Virus record (IMG/VR): IMGVR_UViG_3300033052_000115
Location: 1-22,402 of that record
From: a virus
DNA length: 22,402 nucleotides
Direction: 5' to 3' (one strand)
Part shown: piece after piece, positions 21,746-22,402 of the stretch
Layout: each line of letters starts with the position of its first letter
Numbering within the stretch: the first letter of the stretch is position 1
Translations under genes and position numbers: made by a program
Notes under the pieces: model-generated
What the model was told of the DNA's origin: nothing
What the model saw: the letters and a program-made list of their open reading frames with translations, nothing else
The model's database searches: none

Positions 21746-22402
21746 CTATGTTGAAACTTGTCGAAGTTTCTTACGTAGACGCTGTATATCTCGGCTATTT
21801 ATTAGCATTTGTCCTATGCTCAGTAGCTCAAAATAGATCGCATTTTTGTCTGCATACTGCCAGCCGCCTTTCCGTAAACGATCGAGCAATTCGAATTTTT
21901 CCTCTAGAGGATCTCCGGCTTTACGTTTCGGGTCGTAGTGTGCGCCACCAAGTTTGTTCGCGACATATTTGATGACTTCCTCATGGAAGATTCGTTTGCC
22001 ATCGATGATGAAACTTGTGTGACGGAGGAAAGGTCCAAGCTTTACGGGGATGCTCTTGGTCCGTTTCTGTCCTATCAAGTAAGCGAGCTGCTCAATTTCC
22101 AGATTGGTCATTGCGCGATTCATTAAGGACATGGAGGACACTTGCAAGCCGTTCTGCTTGGCCCCTCCAGCTTGCCAGAAGACGTGATCGGTCGGTGCGA
22201 GGACGGCTCCCAAATCCTCATACGCCATAATTCGGACGTCGAGGTCAACTACCCTTGCGGCAAGGTTTAGCTTGTTCTCAACGAACAGCGAACGAAGACT
22301 CGTGCTGGCGCGCCTCAGAGAAGCTTCGCTAGTATTTTGCTCCCATTCCTTGGAAAGGTAATCTAGTTCGTCCGCGACATACGTCACGAGGTCAAGGTCC
22401 AC
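21746..22402 (-). CDS. unknown protein, cut by window end
   Basis: The frame stays open to the last base; the codon at 22400-22402 is GTG, so either this is the start or the gene continues outside. The 218 aa visible are mixed helical, soluble and charged, with VIKYVANKLGGAHYDPKRKAGDP near residue 145 and a basic C-terminus (IQRLRKKLRQVST). There is no signal peptide or membrane segment. It is markedly lower in G+C than the phage genes, suggesting another origin. I do not recognise the family. A + strand ORF at 21643-21972 overlaps it and looks spurious. Confidence 0.7.
   Translation of the reverse strand: MDLDLVTYVADELDYLSKEWEQNTSEASLRRASTSLRSLFVENKLNLAARVVDLDVRIMAYEDLGAVLAPTDHVFWQAGGAKQNGLQVSSMSLMNRAMTNLEIEQLAYLIGQKRTKSIPVKLGPFLRHTSFIIDGKRIFHEEVIKYVANKLGGAHYDPKRKAGDPLEEKFELLDRLRKGGWQYADKNAIYFELLSIGQMLINSRDIQRLRKKLRQVST

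Noticed and set aside
21643-21972. 109-aa + strand ORF
   Set aside because: It overlaps the longer - strand gene for most of its length and has unlikely, low-complexity composition and no ribosome site; it is treated as spurious.

Overview
The window is the late half of a siphovirus-type prophage followed by a mosaic right-hand flank. It starts inside a structural gene and runs through head, tail, fibre and lysis genes, all on the + strand and mostly overlapping by ATGA/TGATG. No terminase, portal, integrase, repressor or replication gene is present, so neither prophage end can be placed. The high G+C, the HP1-type holin, and a PEP-CTERM gene with a sigma-54 promoter in the flank suggest a high-GC betaproteobacterium, perhaps Oxalobacteraceae (Massilia/Duganella/Janthinobacterium-like). 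That host assignment is inference.

Layout. 1-2012: a 5'-truncated SGNH (sialate O-acetylesterase-like) protein, a probable nested 104-aa product, and a 57-aa ORF. 2023-2053: the first of two long palindromes. 2066-5448: prohead protease/major capsid fusion with an internal capsid start, DUF2190-type decoration protein, two head-tail joining or tail completion proteins, and a small ORF. 5452-11902: tail tube protein, tail assembly chaperones joined by a very likely -1 ribosomal frameshift, and a 1583-aa tape measure protein. 11899-17743: tail-tip and fibre genes, ending in a terminator. 17800-17828: the second palindrome. 17870-19077: holin, SAR-type endolysin, Rz and Rz1.

19079-22402 differs: mostly - strand genes, lower G+C in places, several small ORFs. 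It holds a small secreted protein, a PEP-CTERM protein under a near-consensus sigma-54 promoter, a small + strand gene, and an unknown gene cut by the window end. Three gap-free paralogues of an unfamiliar mini-protein (here RTD/LTA; 27 of the first 53 residues identical in all three) lie within 1.7 kb. Two of them, B and C, each abut a decayed copy of the 3' end of a spanin gene like the intact Rz/Rz1 upstream. The flank therefore looks like a slot where lysis-cassette ends from successive related prophages were left behind, each with its convergent mini-gene, with cargo genes inserted between. This repeated spanin-end plus mini-gene arrangement is the least explained feature here.

The + strand genes form one late programme: capsid assembly and maturation, tail assembly around the tape measure, host recognition, then lysis (holin, endolysin, spanins). 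The - strand flank genes are candidate lysogenic-conversion genes with their own promoters.
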